Part shown: piece by piece, positions 52,035 to 60,957 of the stretch
Layout: every line of letters begins with the position of its first letter
How positions within the stretch are numbered: the stretch's first letter is position 1
From: Lientehia hominis
Lineage (GTDB): Bacteria > Bacillota > Clostridia > Lachnospirales > Lachnospiraceae
Direction: 5' to 3'
DNA: 64,000 nt
NCBI RefSeq assembly: GCF_021044755.1
Contig: NZ_JAJNOR010000010.1
Location: 38,175 to 102,174, forward strand
Notes under the pieces: model-generated
Database searches by the model: none
Told to the model about the DNA's origin: nothing
What the model saw: only the letters and a program-made list of their open reading frames with translations
Translations under genes and position numbers: made by a program

Positions 52035-52778
52035 TCATTTGGTATTTGAAAATTGGTAGGCCTCATCGATCCAGCCCATCAATTCCTCATCGATTTCTTC
52101 TGGCTTCCGTATCACTACGTGATGCGTCCACCGGCTGCGGCAGGCTTCTGTTGCTGCTGCAATCCGTGGAGACTGTTTTTCAAAGCCAAGTCCAAAAGAT
52201 ACCAGCAGGTATTCCTCCTGACATTTTGGCACTCTCTGAAAAGAGGCCATTGCAAAAATATATTTATTATTAAATGATATCTGAGTCTTATTCACTTTAA
52301 TAATAACATCTGGATGCTGTTCCATGACTTTCTCTTTAAGTTCTATATATACCGGGAGCATTTGCTGCATCTTATCAAAGAAGAGCAGCTCGTCAGTGGT
52401 CATTATATTGTTCCCTCGCTTCTTTTTCTTCGTTCCAGTCAGATCATAGCTCATTGCGATCAGGCTTTTGATTTCATCTCCCGGCGCACTGCCATCCAGC
52501 CGGACACTTATCCATTTATCTTTATTCATATGATACGCCGGATGAAAACCTGGCTGTGTACGCAGGGAACCGATAAGAACCGGATCACATTTCACATTCA
52601 GAACATCAACTGCTTCGTCTCCGGTCAGACCTAGTTTGTCTCTCCCGACCTTCAGCACCACACCATACCATTTGTTGTTGTCTTTATGCCGCAGCACAGC
52701 ATTCCAATCCTTCCATGGATAATCCGGCTCCGTCCCATACTGCTGCTTCACATATACAAATATCTCTTGTCTGTTCAT
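52035..52778 (-). CDS. MmcQ/YjbR-like and DUF5655-like two-domain protein
   Basis: This 247-residue protein has an N-terminal MmcQ/YjbR fold (MNRQEIFVYVKQQYGTEPDYPWKDWNAVLRHKDNNKWYGVV, then HMNKDKWISVRLDG) and a C-terminal DUF5655-like region (FFDKMQQMLPVYIELKEKVMEQHPDVIIKVNKTQISFNNKYIFA, then THHVVIRKPEEIDEELMGWIDEAY). Neither has a known enzymatic role. ATG 52778 lies one base after the stop of the DUF1810 gene, so it is translationally coupled and has only a weak site of its own. Confidence 0.82.
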   Translation of the reverse strand: MNRQEIFVYVKQQYGTEPDYPWKDWNAVLRHKDNNKWYGVVLKVGRDKLGLTGDEAVDVLNVKCDPVLIGSLRTQPGFHPAYHMNKDKWISVRLDGSAPGDEIKSLIAMSYDLTGTKKKKRGNNIMTTDELLFFDKMQQMLPVYIELKEKVMEQHPDVIIKVNKTQISFNNKYIFAMASFQRVPKCQEEYLLVSFGLGFEKQSPRIAAATEACRSRWTHHVVIRKPEEIDEELMGWIDEAYQFSNTK

Positions 52779-52779
52779 A

Positions 52780-53238
52780 TCAATTACCATTCGTAAAAGA
52801 ATCAAATGCCTCCAATGTGAACTTGTCCCTTTCACCATTGAAAAATTTATCCAGCACGTTCTGAAATACTGGTTCATTGCTGACCAGAGAAAATAAAGTC
52901 ATGGACGATCTCAGTTTCCTGTCATCTGGGCAGGCCATAACGCCGCTGATATCATTGGTCTGAAGCTGCATCAGAGCTTCCGATATTTCCATAAGTCTCA
53001 CTCCCAGCACCGGATGTTCCATATACGCCCGCGCCTCTTCCTTATCCTTTACCGCATAGTACCTGGACATTTCACTATGTCCCAGTCCCTGGATCTGTGG
53101 AAAGATATACCACATCCAATGGCTTTGCTTATGACCGTTTTTAATCTCTGACAACGCGGCATCATAATTCAATTCCTGTGCCTTTACAAATCTTTCCAAA
53201 TCAAAAGTATCATACTTCCTCACTTTAGCCACCTCCAA
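52780..53238 (-). CDS. DUF1810 family protein
   Basis: This 152-residue protein is a full DUF1810 member. Characteristic are LERFVKAQELNYDAALSEIKNGHKQSHWMWYIFPQIQGLGHSEMSRYYAV and the C-terminal CPDDRKLRSSMTLF. DUF1810 shares the NADAR-like fold that may act on ADP-ribose derivatives; this function is not shown for this protein. GGAGGTGGC precedes the start. It forms an operon with the YjbR-like gene. Confidence 0.87.
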   Translation of the reverse strand: MEVAKVRKYDTFDLERFVKAQELNYDAALSEIKNGHKQSHWMWYIFPQIQGLGHSEMSRYYAVKDKEEARAYMEHPVLGVRLMEISEALMQLQTNDISGVMACPDDRKLRSSMTLFSLVSNEPVFQNVLDKFFNGERDKFTLEAFDSFTNGN

Positions 53239-53367
53239 GCATCGATAAATTACCCTCTAAATATTTATCCAAGATGCTCATTCAAACGCCACTATCCTTC
53301 CCCTTCTGCCGATTTTGACAACCTGCCGGCAAAACTGCTTATTACACGGCTGGATTAATATCATGCA

Positions 53368-53964
53368 TCACTCTTCCGTTAATTCTAACAGAATATCTAT
53401 AAAACTCATCATTTTGGAGCTCATTGATATCGCTGAACCATGCAGCGCACATCTTTCTGCCATTTGACTCCGCAGCGCTTCAACTGTATCCAAATTCAGG
53501 TTTAACCGTTCCCAACGTTTATAAAGTTCTTCTGCGTCAACTCTTTTAATGTCAGCCGCTTTCTCAAATTCTTTTTTATAGATTAAAACCCAATTATCAA
53601 ACCTTCTCTTATAATAGACCCAAGCATAAAAATTTTGCAGGTTTGTCGTATCTGGTGCCTCAGCATGACAATTAGGGCACAGTAAAAACAAATTGGACGG
53701 CGTATCTTCTCCCCCCTTAGATTTAGCAAAAATATGCGCCCTGTTTAAAAAGTGGTCATGATTCCACAATGTTTTAATATTATCAGTGTCAGCAGTAACA
53801 TATGGAAGAGCTTCACATGCCCAACAAAATATTTCATCAGGAAAACCGGTAATCTTCACTGCTTCGTCATCCGCCGTACAGACCTCCCATAGCTTCACTT
53901 CAAAATTTTTTGTTATCGCTTTATCTTTCCAGTAATTATAAATCTCATATTTTTTTGTTTCCAT
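53368..53964 (-). CDS. HNH endonuclease-like protein
   Basis: This 198-residue protein has an HNH domain: CWAC near the start, WNHDHFLNRAHIFAKSKGGEDTPSNLFLLCPNCHAEAPD in the middle with the second Cys pair and catalytic His. A helical C-terminal half follows (about 110-198). It could be a restriction or homing-type nuclease, but stands alone with no modification or mobile partner next to it. AAGGAGG precedes the ATG. It is less GC-rich than the core genes upstream, consistent with transfer. Confidence 0.82.
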   Translation of the reverse strand: METKKYEIYNYWKDKAITKNFEVKLWEVCTADDEAVKITGFPDEIFCWACEALPYVTADTDNIKTLWNHDHFLNRAHIFAKSKGGEDTPSNLFLLCPNCHAEAPDTTNLQNFYAWVYYKRRFDNWVLIYKKEFEKAADIKRVDAEELYKRWERLNLNLDTVEALRSQMAERCALHGSAISMSSKMMSFIDILLELTEE

Positions 53965-54206
53965 GACGGTTCCTCCTTAGTCGGAGCCTTCGTAATCACT
54001 GTTTCTGTATTGACAGCAGGCAAACAGTCTCGACGTGCGGTGAAAGTTGTCTTTTATACTACATAGCAAAAGCTTTGCCCTTTTGTTCTGTTATAAAGTG
54101 CCTGATTTGTAGTTTTACCCCTCTTGGTAAGAATTTCACCCCTTTTACCCTACTTTAAATAACGAATAAATGTGATTATCCTCCTTCCAACAAAGCTTAT
54201 ATCCAT

Positions 54207-54377
54207 TTAGGTACCATTGGTACTTTCTTCCGGTAGCGAAGTACATTCTAATAATTCCATTCCACAGTTATCGCAATATATAGGTTCTAGAACTATTACG
54301 TCTGCACCTACAACTACTTGCATACCACAATTTGTACACTTAAAAATTCTATTCATTGCTCCACAACTTAGACACAT
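54207..54377 (-). CDS. Small three-knuckle zinc-ribbon protein
   Basis: A frame of 56 codons (ATG 54377) or 49 codons (ATG 54356) encodes MCLSCGAMNRIFKCTNCGMQ, then YCDNCGMEL. Three CxxC pairs make a zinc-ribbon fold plausible. Neither start has a good ribosome site, and the gene begins just where the KAP NTPase remnant ends. It may therefore be the tail of a larger broken protein instead of a complete small gene. Confidence 0.5.
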   Translation of the reverse strand: MCLSCGAMNRIFKCTNCGMQVVVGADVIVLEPIYCDNCGMELLECTSLPEESTNGT

Positions 54378-54380
54378 TCC

Positions 54381-54640
54381 ATAATTGCACTCTTAGCATC
54401 ATCATAACCTTCAAACACTCACGAATTTAATGATACACAAACAAATTTTTTCTTTGTTTTATCCCTATCTTCAATATTTTTTTCAACTAATTTTAGCAAT
54501 GTAGACTTTCCCGCACCCCAACGACCAAACAACCCTATTGTTAATGGATTTAATCGTTCATTCGCCGTTATATTTGTAATTAGCTCCGCAAATGGACTAT
54601 ATGCCAATAAATCAATTTGAGATTTTTTATCTAACCACAT
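54381..54640 (-). pseudogene. Truncated KAP-family P-loop NTPase
   Basis: The frame starts at ATG 54640 after GGAAAGGATT. It has the KAP N terminus (LAYSPFAELITNIT) and Walker A (GLFGRWGAGKSTLLKL), and reads KFVCVSLNS before a TGA at 54421-54419. The same frame then continues VFEGYDDAKSAIMECV, as in intact KAP proteins, where a Trp codon stands in place of the stop, and ends for good at about 54381. It is thus a nonsense mutation plus loss of over 80% of the gene. KAP NTPases are membrane-linked and often part of antiphage systems. Confidence 0.75.
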
Positions 54641-54764
54641 AAGTTTAATCCTTTCCTTCTTTTTTATATACATTATACAACTTTCCTTCTTTTTCGACAA
54701 CATTATTTGACTTCTTGACCAAAAACGCCAACTAAAAATGACTATTCTTAGTTGGCATCTTATT

Positions 54765-55965
54765 TCAGTTTTTACTGCTATATTCAATCTCCGTTCCGTC
54801 CAAGAACACTATCACAACTACTCCATTCTCTAATACCCTAATGCAATCCACTGTTCTAAGCATTAAATCAATATCCAGCTCCTTTATCGGCTGTGCATCC
54901 TTGGTAATCTCCATAAAATTCTTCGCCTGGAGCCTCTCTAGCAAATCCTCTCCCTGCATCTTCCTTCCCCACTCCGACACCAGCGACTCCCGGCACTCCA
55001 ACAGCCGATTCCACGCCATTAGATAAATCTCAATCAGCGTATCCTCATAAACGTATCGATTGCCACACCCCAGCTCACCTTTCACCTTATACCGCTCACT
55101 ACATTGCCACACTTTCCGGTCTCCGCTTGGTGTCCACCATCCCTTCCTCGCAAAAGCCCTGTTACACTCCCCACAGATAATCTTGCTTGAAAATGGATTT
55201 GCCTCCGTGTTCTGGGAAAACCGTGTAATATTATGCTCCTCCAGATACTGCTCCCTCCGCTTTATCTCCAACTGTGCACATTCCCAAATCCAAGGCTCTA
55301 TAACCACCTCATGGTCATCTACAATATATGCTGGATTCCCCCCCATTCTGTACCCGCTTCTTCGTCAGGAAATCCACTGTGTGACTTTTCTGCAGGAGCA
55401 TGTCCCCTTTATATTTTTCATTCTCCAGCATACTGCCAATGGTCGTGGATTGCCATTTCATCCCTCCATCCCAATTTATCACACCTTCAAAAATCCGCTT
55501 CATAATCTTCGCCTGCTGTTTATTCATAACCAGCTTTCCATTTTCATCCGCATCATAGCCAAAGAACCGCTTGGCACTCATCTTATGCTGCCCAATCTCA
55601 AACCTCTTGCGGATACCCCATGTGCTGTTCTCTGAAATATTACGTCTTTCATCCTGTGCCAGAGAAGAAAGGATTATAAGCAGCACTTCGCTCTTCGCAT
55701 CCAAGGTGTCTATGGCCTCCTTTTCGAATGTCACCCCAATGCCAAGTCCTTTCAGTTCCCGCACATAATTCAGGCAGTCCAGAATCATTCGTTTAAATTC
55801 ATCCCTTTTCTTGGTATTCGTACCAGAAATGCCTTCATCCGCATACATCCCGGCACATTCATATTCCGGGTTGCTGTTGATGCTTTCCGTATAAAACCTC
55901 ACCTGATTCTCATAGCTTAATAACTGTTCTTCTTGATCGGTACTCACCCTGCAGTACGCCGCCAC
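54765..55965 (-). pseudogene. Large serine recombinase A, deleted and frameshifted
   Basis: It starts at GTG 55965 (AAYCRVSTDQEEQLLSYENQ with the catalytic Ser). The resolvase domain jumps from FKRMI straight to LDCLNYVRELKGLGIGV, so about 24 residues including the usual ITKSISRFARNT segment are missing. The recombinase domain follows (ISENSTWGIRKRFEIGQ). A seven-G run at 55344-55338 shifts the frame into the zinc-ribbon part (IICGECNRAFARKGW, then CGNR). Six G would restore reading. It lies seven bases after recombinase B, as in tandem recombinase modules of transposons. The product is almost certainly inactive. Confidence 0.85.
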
Positions 55966-55972
55966 CCGCAGT

Positions 55973-57021
55973 TTATTCCTCTGCCACCGTTGGTTCTATA
56001 ATATCCTGCCGGGCTGCCGATTCGTCAGGAATCCGTACACCCGGACAGGCTTGCTTTCCTTCTTCAATATAAGTGGAGCAAAGCCACTCCACCTTCTTTT
56101 TGTACCCAATTCTACGCCGGAGTGTCTTTCCGCAATGCGGACAGTACATCATTCCCGTCAATGGATATCTGTTCTGGTACTTTTGTGTGTCACTCTGGGC
56201 AATGTTCCTGCCCCGTTTATTTTCTTCTATCTTTTCCTGCAGGGCATCCCAAACCTCCGTGCTCAAAATCGCCGGATGGCTGTCCTCCATGTAATAACTC
56301 TGTACTTCCCCATGATTCCGTACCGTCTGGTTCCTCTTATCCTCCGGTATGTAATATTTCTGCAAATGGAAATCCCCTTTGTATTTCTCATTTTTGAACA
56401 TACCCATAAATGAACCGCCAGTCCACTTCCCTCCTATCACAGACGGGATTCCCAGAAAATCTGCCAACTGTCCCAGACGGCTGGAACCCACTCCCCATAG
56501 GTATATATCCGCAAAGGACCTGACTGCCATAGCCTCTTTGGGATTGATGACCAATTCCCCGAATTCATTCTTGTCGTAACCCATGAACCGCTCCGTGTTG
56601 ATCATATATTCCCCACGTTCAAACTTCTTACGGATAGACCATTTCCGGTTCTCCGATACATTCCTGCTTTCTTCCTCGGCAAAAGAAGCGAGGACAGTGA
56701 GCATGACCTCACCGTCTCCAGAAGCACTACCGTGTTCCTGGCAAACTGGGAGATGGACTTTGTGATGATTAAATCTATCTGGACGTCCTTTGTCGTCTGC
56801 ACCATCCGCTGGAATTCCAAACGGTTCCTGCTGAAACCGGAGATACCCTGGTCTGCAAACACACCAATAAACTCATATTCCGGATTGGCTTTCAGGGAAC
56901 GTTCATAAGAGGATATCTGATTTTCCAGGAATTCACCTTGTTTTCTGGAATCCGTGGAAACCCTGGCATAAGCACAGACACGTTTCTTTTTGGAAATTTT
57001 ATTCTGTACCGGTTTTAACAT
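55973..57021 (-). pseudogene. Large serine recombinase B, with internal deletion
   Basis: ATG 57021 after GAGGATACGG begins MLKPVQNKISKKKRVCAYAR, with the catalytic Ser in VSTDS. The frame reads to IDLIITKSISQFARNTVVLL, and then about 25 residues are lost: the next codons correspond to SGDGEVMLTVLASFAEEESR in another frame, joined at 56700-56735. The rest (ISENRK-like helix, recombinase domain, zinc ribbon CPHCGKTLRRR...CSTYIEEGKQACPG) is intact to TAA 55973. A ten-base near-repeat CTGGAGACGG at the join suggests slippage. Confidence 0.83.
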
Positions 57022-57343
57022 CCGTATCCTCAAAAACCTTCTCCCTTCCAAAGTATTCTTTTACAAACCGCGTCATACACTCATGCTGCTTTCCTGTATC
57101 TCCGTTCTCATTAATACACACCACAGGTACTCCTGCTTTATCACAGGCTTTCATAAATTTAAAGAACTGCCGGAACGCTTTCCGATTTGTGTCTACATCA
57201 GACGCTTCATCCCAAAAGAAATGTTCTTCCACCGTCCGCTTACCATAGCGCCTGCAGAATGCTTCTCTCCCCGGTTCCACATATTTTTCATATCCATAAT
57301 CCCGGTGTGTGGTTCTGTAATAATATGCCACCTGCAACTTCAC
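56999..57343 (-). CDS. Recombinase-associated hypothetical protein
   Basis: This 114-residue protein starts at GTG 57343 after AAAGGAGAGG. It contains YYYRTTHRDYGYEKYVEPG near the start and FKFMKACDKAGVPVVCINENGD in the middle, and overlaps the start of recombinase B by 23 bases. It could be a small partner of the two serine recombinases, as such elements often carry three tandem reading frames. I do not recognise the family. Confidence 0.6.
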   Translation of the reverse strand: MKLQVAYYYRTTHRDYGYEKYVEPGREAFCRRYGKRTVEEHFFWDEASDVDTNRKAFRQFFKFMKACDKAGVPVVCINENGDTGKQHECMTRFVKEYFGREKVFEDTDVKTGTE

Positions 57344-57532
57344 CTGACATCCCTCTCCTTTCGTTTTTGGTTTCCCATTGAGCAAGCTCAATAAGTGTAG
57401 TCTATTAATCACTCTGAACGCCCTATAAGTCAAGCAGATAGGCGGTTTCCACGTCTTTTCTTCTGGTCTGCAGAAACTTATTTCAGAAGGTCAAAAAGAA
57501 GAACCCGGCAGGTTTCCCCACCGGGCAAATCT

Positions 57533-58378
57533 CTATATCCTCGTCACATAATCAAGTGCAATCCACCCGTCTCTCTTCTTCTGGTAGTATTTCAACAGCC
57601 CCCAATTAGAAGCCCCGGCTCCCTGCGCCTCTTCCACAACGGTAACCCCCCTACTTCGGTAAACTTCCCCCTACTCTCATCATCAGTCCCATGTCCCTTT
57701 TGGATATTCAAATCCGGGATGTCCACCTTCACCATATAAGAAGATGCCGCCGGCAGCTTTTCCATAAACTGCACATACCGCTTATCCGATGTCAAAAACA
57801 GCCCGGATTTCAGCTTATACCACAGCCCGTTCGCGCTGACACCCATCACCGTATACGCGCCGTCAAACACCACCTGGTCCACGTTATCCCCCATACATGG
57901 CGATTTCCTCACATTTACTCCGTCTTTCCCCTTATAAAACACCTTCACAAAACCGGACAAAGGCTTGACAGGCTGGTTCGAATTCCCAGCCATTCCACAT
58001 AAGGAGCCAAACCCCTGACCACATGCCGAAACCTTGGATCAACCTTCAAATTCACTAGCCCCTCCGTACTGGCATAGGCTTTCAAATGCTGCACCTGCGC
58101 CCGGATTCCCATCTGCGGCGTTTCAAAGGAATTTCCTTTCTTCCCCTTGGAAGTCGCACCCATGCCGCAGAAATTATCCTGCTCCAGTAACACCGCCAAA
58201 CCAGCAAATGCAAATTTCCCGTCTCCAGGCAGGACTGCACAAAAGCAACATCCCCTCTCCCGCCTTCTGCCTCCCCTTCCGACAAATACATTGGAACCAT
58301 ATCCAGTACCGGCTGTGCCGATTGTGGATTCTTCGCTTTGATATACTCCTGCATCTGTTCTACCGTGGCCACAGCCAT
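57533..58378 (-). pseudogene. Glucosaminidase-SH3 lysin, several frameshifts
   Basis: Pieces in three frames follow one another: MAVATVEQMQEYIKAKNPQS (from 58378), a glucosaminidase core LLEQDNFCGMGATSKGKKGN with SFETPQMGIRAQVQHLKAYA, then an SH3 region KVFYKGKDGVNVRKSPCMGD, and finally SNWGLLKYYQKKRDGWIALD up to TAG 57535-57533. The original would be a peptidoglycan N-acetylglucosaminidase with a C-terminal SH3 domain, of the kind found in prophages and conjugative elements. At least three shifts make it nonfunctional. Confidence 0.8.
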
Positions 58379-58522
58379 CCCATAACCTTTGTATAGGAAG
58401 AATTATCCTCTCCCTGCCCGGAACCATTGCTTATCACCTGACGTTTAAACTCCTGATGGAGGCAATACATCTCCCGGTATCAATCTTTTTTATAAAAGGG
58501 AACATTTCAGATAAACATAACT

Positions 58523-58565
58523 AAAAAATCCCTGACCGCCTGCTTTTAAAGCAAACAGTCAAGGA
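58523..58565 (-). terminator. Terminator of the HARE-HTH gene
   Basis: A 16-bp stem with several G-T pairs (58529-58544 with 58550-58565) is followed on the minus strand by six T. Confidence 0.8.
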
Positions 58566-58596
58566 CTATATTTTAAATAGAATTGTTATTCATTCA

Positions 58597-59535
58597 TCAG
58601 GATACAATACCGCATTTCAAAACATATTGGTACATCTGCTCCTCTTCCAGATAGACGTCATCATACCTGCTCTTGACCTTTCCAATTTTGACATCCTCCA
58701 TCAAATCGTTAAGAAAACTTTTAAAATTCCGGTTATCATCCACCAGGCGGTTTATCGTATCCCAGTCAAGAGAATCTTTCTCTTTCGCTGAAAATAGTAT
58801 TTCACTCTGCATAAAGTGTTCTGCATCCAGACGGATTACCCCAATCCCAAAGGCATTATTCAATCTCCGCAATTCATCCATCAGTTCCGGTTCCTCTGAT
58901 ATTTGAAGCGCAACCAGGTATCCTTCATGCGCCCAACTTGAATTTGACACCGCCTGAAAGTAATATTCCCTCAAGTTTGACAGAGTCAGGCTGATTTTCA
59001 TTTCAAAAGAATACAGCTTATATGGGTTGACCTTCAACACATCGAACAGCTTCAGAGTATTATCAGTATAGGAATCAAATGGAAAATGAACCCCTACAAT
59101 ATCAGGATGCAGCCATTTATTCTTACCGCTTTTCTCCCTCTTGGAAACTTCATGATAAATCGTCTTTGTCATACATTTAAAATGCTCGTCCGTGCAGACA
59201 AAGCTTGATAGTAAAATATGTAAATCCCTTTCCGTAAACTTACTCTTTCTCCTGACTGCACCAGAATCCGGTATTTCTTTTTCTGGATTAATGTCTTTTC
59301 CTTTCAAATAAAATTTTGCTGGCCTTCTGCTAACCTGTATAAATACCGAATCCATGTTGTTTTTGATATCCACATAGATTCTGGCTGATAATGTCCTAAT
59401 TGGTGTTTTGCCGGAAGAACCCAGTTTCTCATCAAGCCCCTGATCACAGCCTGCTTCCCACATCTCTTCTACAGACAGCGGACTTTCCGAAGCTTTCAAA
59501 ACTTCTTTTGCGAAATCAATAAATCCAAATGACAT
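58597..59535 (-). CDS. HARE-HTH protein with restriction-endonuclease-like domain
   Basis: This 312-residue protein has an N-terminal HARE-HTH domain (about 1-75, FAKEVLKASESPLSVEEMWEAGCDQGLDEKL, TLSARIYVDIKNN, RPAKFYLK). A PD-(D/E)XK-like domain follows, in which HPDIVGVHFPF (candidate Asp) and YSFEMKISLTLSNLREYYFQAVSNSSWAHEGYLVAL (ExK) are the catalytic motif. HARE-HTH fused to such nucleases is a known combination linked to modified-DNA recognition and restriction. GGAGAGG precedes ATG 59535. It has its own terminator and no methylase neighbour, so a modification-dependent or phage-targeting role is possible. Confidence 0.75.
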   Translation of the reverse strand: MSFGFIDFAKEVLKASESPLSVEEMWEAGCDQGLDEKLGSSGKTPIRTLSARIYVDIKNNMDSVFIQVSRRPAKFYLKGKDINPEKEIPDSGAVRRKSKFTERDLHILLSSFVCTDEHFKCMTKTIYHEVSKREKSGKNKWLHPDIVGVHFPFDSYTDNTLKLFDVLKVNPYKLYSFEMKISLTLSNLREYYFQAVSNSSWAHEGYLVALQISEEPELMDELRRLNNAFGIGVIRLDAEHFMQSEILFSAKEKDSLDWDTINRLVDDNRNFKSFLNDLMEDVKIGKVKSRYDDVYLEEEQMYQYVLKCGIVS

Positions 59536-60340
59536 ACCTACCTCTCCTTTGCCTTAATGTATGATTGAATATACCGGGGAACTTCCGAACGATATGTTTT
59601 CAGAACTGTGTATTCAGATAGGCTTAGTTTATACGATGGGTTGGCAAATTACAAGCAAAAATTTATCATTGTTAATTTTACTCAGCAACTATCGTTTTTA
59701 TCGCACAATACTGGTTTTGCCAGACAGTATATACTTTTGCCAAATAATGAGGGTTCTGCCGGATTGTATCTTATGTCCAGTAAAATCTTTATTTTTGAAC
59801 TATCCGGCGTTATCCCCGTCCCCTTATCTGCAGAAACTTATCCATCTCACCATCCGTAAAAACACAACTCTATTTTTTCCAAATAATCCCGCAAACGCCC
59901 GTAAAATCAAGGTTTCCGCACGAGAAGCGTAATAGCCTCAACGTGTCCTGTATATTGCAACTATTCAATACTAATAATTATACCATCATTTACAAACACT
60001 GAAAACACCATAAAATAAAGCATATTTTAAACATTTATTAACGCAAGACATCATTGTAAAACCTGTTATAACCTATCTTAACTTGTATTTGGTAGGCAAA
60101 ATGTAGGCATTGCCTACCAAAAGAGAGACCGGAATCTCTTCCGGCCTCTCCCCTATATTTCCATCACACAAAACTAAAGGGAGTTTTATATGATATCACC
60201 ATTATACCACCTATCACACTTTCCGCGCAATCCTTCCGGTGTGTCCAATGCTGTCTTTACTTTCCGTCCCCTGCATGTTATACTGTTTTTATCGGGGGAG
60301 CGGTGGCAAGCCCGCCCTCCTCTGATATCCTGTTGCTCTG
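59536..60340. other. Intergenic stretch with terminators at the mobile-island edge
   Basis: No convincing gene is seen. The first 250 bases contain the probable HARE-HTH gene promoter region and three copies of a TTTGCCAAA/TTTGCCAGA-like motif. Around 59880-59930 a GC-richer stretch (CCCGCAAACGCCCG) stands out. Two hairpins follow: 60088-60121 (TTTGGTAGGCAA and its complement, with GTAGGCA also repeated in the loop) and 60123-60150 (GAGACCGGAA and TTCCGGCCTC-type arms). They look like back-to-back terminators or a recombination-site remnant. Confidence 0.4.
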
Positions 60341-60481
60341 CTATTTATTTAGCAGGGCTTTTACTTTTTCCTTTGCTTCCTCCAGGTCTTTGCACTCCCG
60401 GAGGAGCTCCAGAATCTTTCTTGTTTGATTTTCTTCGGCAACCTGTACCAGTAATTCACTTGTGTTCATCTCTTCGTCCAT
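60341..60481 (-). CDS. Small helical protein of the repressor switch
   Basis: This 46-residue frame starts at ATG 60481 after AAGGAAGG. It begins MDEEMNTSELLVQVAEENQT and contains a likely coiled coil ending EAKEKVKALLNK. It has its own promoter whose spacer carries the same operator half as the neighbouring switch, so it is under the same repressor. It could be an anti-repressor or a small phage regulator, without proof. Confidence 0.65.
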   Translation of the reverse strand: MDEEMNTSELLVQVAEENQTRKILELLRECKDLEEAKEKVKALLNK

Positions 60482-60545
60482 CTCTACCTTCCTTTCTGGC
60501 CTTGCCTCCGTATTCGTTAAGGTCTTGCCTTCCTTAACTATCTTT

Positions 60546-60574
60546 AGTATACACCATTTTTGGTTTATTGTCAA
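60546..60574 (-). promoter_or_regulatory. Promoter with operator half-site, small helical gene
   Basis: Minus-strand TTGACA (60574-60569), 17 bp with ATAAACCAAA in the spacer, and TATACT (60551-60546), 65 bp before ATG 60481. Confidence 0.8.
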
Positions 60575-60591
60575 TGCTTTTTCCATATTTT

Positions 60592-60813
60592 TTAAACCTT
60601 TTTTGGTTTATCATTTTCTATATATTTTATAATATTCCCAGGCTGCATATCTAATAATTCGCATATCTTATCTAAGGTTTTTATACCAACCACTTCCCCC
60701 TTCCGTATCTTTTGCATAGATGATTGTCCTATCAAGTTTTCCTTTAAGATACGAGTTGTGTTATACCCCGCTTCATCAAGGCTCTCCAGCACATTAATCT
60801 TGTAAACAAACAT
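60592..60813 (-). CDS. Cro/CI-type HTH repressor
   Basis: This 73-residue protein is a single XRE-family HTH domain (LDEAGYNTTRILKENLIGQSSMQKIRKGEVVGIKTLDKICELLDMQPGNIIKYI). It lacks a C-terminal oligomerisation or peptidase domain. AAGGAGG precedes ATG 60813. Its promoter is divergent from that of the 60958 gene, and the ATAAACC-type operator lies in both, so it is the likely repressor of the switch and of itself. Confidence 0.9.
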   Translation of the reverse strand: MFVYKINVLESLDEAGYNTTRILKENLIGQSSMQKIRKGEVVGIKTLDKICELLDMQPGNIIKYIENDKPKKV

Positions 60814-60833
60814 AGCAACACCTCCTTAAATAA

Positions 60834-60862
60834 AGTATATATTTCACAATGGTTTTTGTCAA
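60834..60862 (-). promoter_or_regulatory. Promoter of the HTH repressor gene
   Basis: Minus-strand TTGACA (60862-60857), 17 bp and TATACT (60839-60834). An imperfect operator (ATAAAC at 60868, GTTTAT at 60882) lies just upstream of the -35 box. Confidence 0.85.
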
Positions 60863-60894
60863 TAAAAATAAACCAAAAAAAGTTTATTTTCTTA

Positions 60895-60923
60895 TTGACA
60901 ATAAACCAAATTTGGTTTATAAT
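60895..60923 (+). promoter_or_regulatory. Promoter with perfect 20-bp operator palindrome
   Basis: Consensus TTGACA (60895-60900), 17 bp and consensus TATAAT (60918-60923). A perfect palindrome with half-site ATAAACCAAA (60901-60920) fills the spacer and overlaps the -10 box, so a bound repressor must block RNA polymerase. Confidence 0.92.
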
Positions 60924-60957
60924 ATAGACATAAGATAAAGGAAAGGAGAACAACAAA

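Noticed and set aside
59561..59932. Plus-strand genes of 83 and 123 codons
   Set aside because: Composition is not protein-like, no ribosome sites, and repeats of a short TTTGCCAAA-type motif lie inside.
60190..60537. Plus-strand 115-codon gene
   Set aside because: It is Pro/Leu/Ser-rich, has no ribosome site and overlaps a well-supported minus-strand gene.
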